A stretch of 64,000 nt of DNA from Syngnathus acus (taxonomy: Eukaryota; Chordata; Actinopteri; Syngnathiformes; Syngnathidae), in contig NC_051100.1 in assembly GCF_901709675.1 (NCBI RefSeq), positions 11,504,786 to 11,568,785 on the forward strand, written 5' to 3'. Shown piece after piece: positions 63,583-64,000 of this stretch; the first letter of the stretch is position 1; each line of letters starts with the position of its first letter. The notes beneath the pieces were generated by a model. The model was not told where the DNA came from and made no database searches. It saw only the letters and a program-made list of their open reading frames with translations. The translations under genes were made by a program, and so were the position numbers.

Positions 63583-64000
63583 CTGTGGGGCCACACGTGA
63601 CATCATCATGTCAGGAGGAAAATACGATCAGCGCACGGGGAATTGCTGACTCATTCGATCGGCAACTCCTCATCTCATCATGTCACTTTTTCCCCGATGG
63701 GCTCCAATTCTTATTACATAACACGCACATGCACTTGGTAGGTAGTGCTGCATGAATTGCGGTCCGGGGCCGCGGTTTGGGGGCTGATGAAATCATTTGG
63801 AATTATTAAATTACGTACACATCATTTAAAAAGTCACGTCGCTCCGTGTGGGGACCGGTGCCAATAAAACAAGGCAGTTTAAAAAAGTTTTCCATGTATG
63901 AAGCAAATTGCTGCCATGCCAGAGGAAACAAAAAAAGTTCAATATCGCATTCAAGTTGTAGTGTGTGTAAACGTTTGCGTCATATCATGAAATGCGGGCT

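Overview
This window is vertebrate nuclear DNA, almost certainly from a ray-finned (teleost) fish. The genes are split by GT-AG introns. The protein products are vertebrate orthologues. One gene is a fish-type C2H2 zinc finger with the MFARTTAEY first exon common in teleosts. The interspersed repeats (tRNA-derived SINEs, hAT elements, TA-flanked MITEs, CA/TG microsatellites) are the kinds found in fish. I see no bacterial operon, CRISPR array, phage or plasmid feature.

Layout, left to right. (1) 0.4-5.9 kb, minus: the 5' part of tnfaip3 (A20), with a probable noncoding first exon and two promoter kappaB sites. (2) 7.7-12.8 kb, minus: complete perp. (3) 13.4-16.3 kb: a stack of nested DNA transposons. 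(4) 16.65-19.05 kb, minus: complete dync2li1. (5) 19.3-19.7 kb: relic of a hAT transposase. (6) 20.35-22.1 kb, plus: a C2H2 zinc-finger gene. (7) 23.15-23.88 kb, minus, lyrm7, and 24.05-25.43 kb, plus, hint1, head to head on a 167-bp promoter. (8) 25.7-45 kb, minus: cep170, 20 coding exons, tail to tail with hint1. (9) 46.2-51.4 kb, plus: rtkn2, 12 coding exons. (10) 55.0-63.6 kb, minus: the three 3'-terminal exons of arid5b, tail to tail with rtkn2; its 5' half lies beyond the window. Exons were rebuilt by hand from splice consensus and reading phase, and every junction given keeps frame.

The genes do not form one pathway. They cover NF-kappaB feedback (tnfaip3), epithelial adhesion and apoptosis (perp), cilia and centrosome (dync2li1, cep170), mitochondrial complex III assembly (lyrm7), nucleotide hydrolysis (hint1), Rho signalling (rtkn2) and transcription (arid5b, zinc finger). 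From memory of the human map, neighbour pairs tnfaip3/perp, hint1/lyrm7 and rtkn2/arid5b are conserved, but tnfaip3 and perp lie in tandem here rather than convergent.

No wholly new gene system is visible. The most notable items are: a 38-nt perfect inverted copy of tnfaip3 exon-1 sequence in its own first intron; a U12-type AT-AC intron in cep170; a GC-AG intron in dync2li1; a minisatellite in the zinc-finger gene that encodes a row of SUMO-acceptor consensus sites; a probable one-base shift at the lyrm7 C-terminus; and three diverged repeats in an arid5b intron that each carry a perfect splice-donor consensus.
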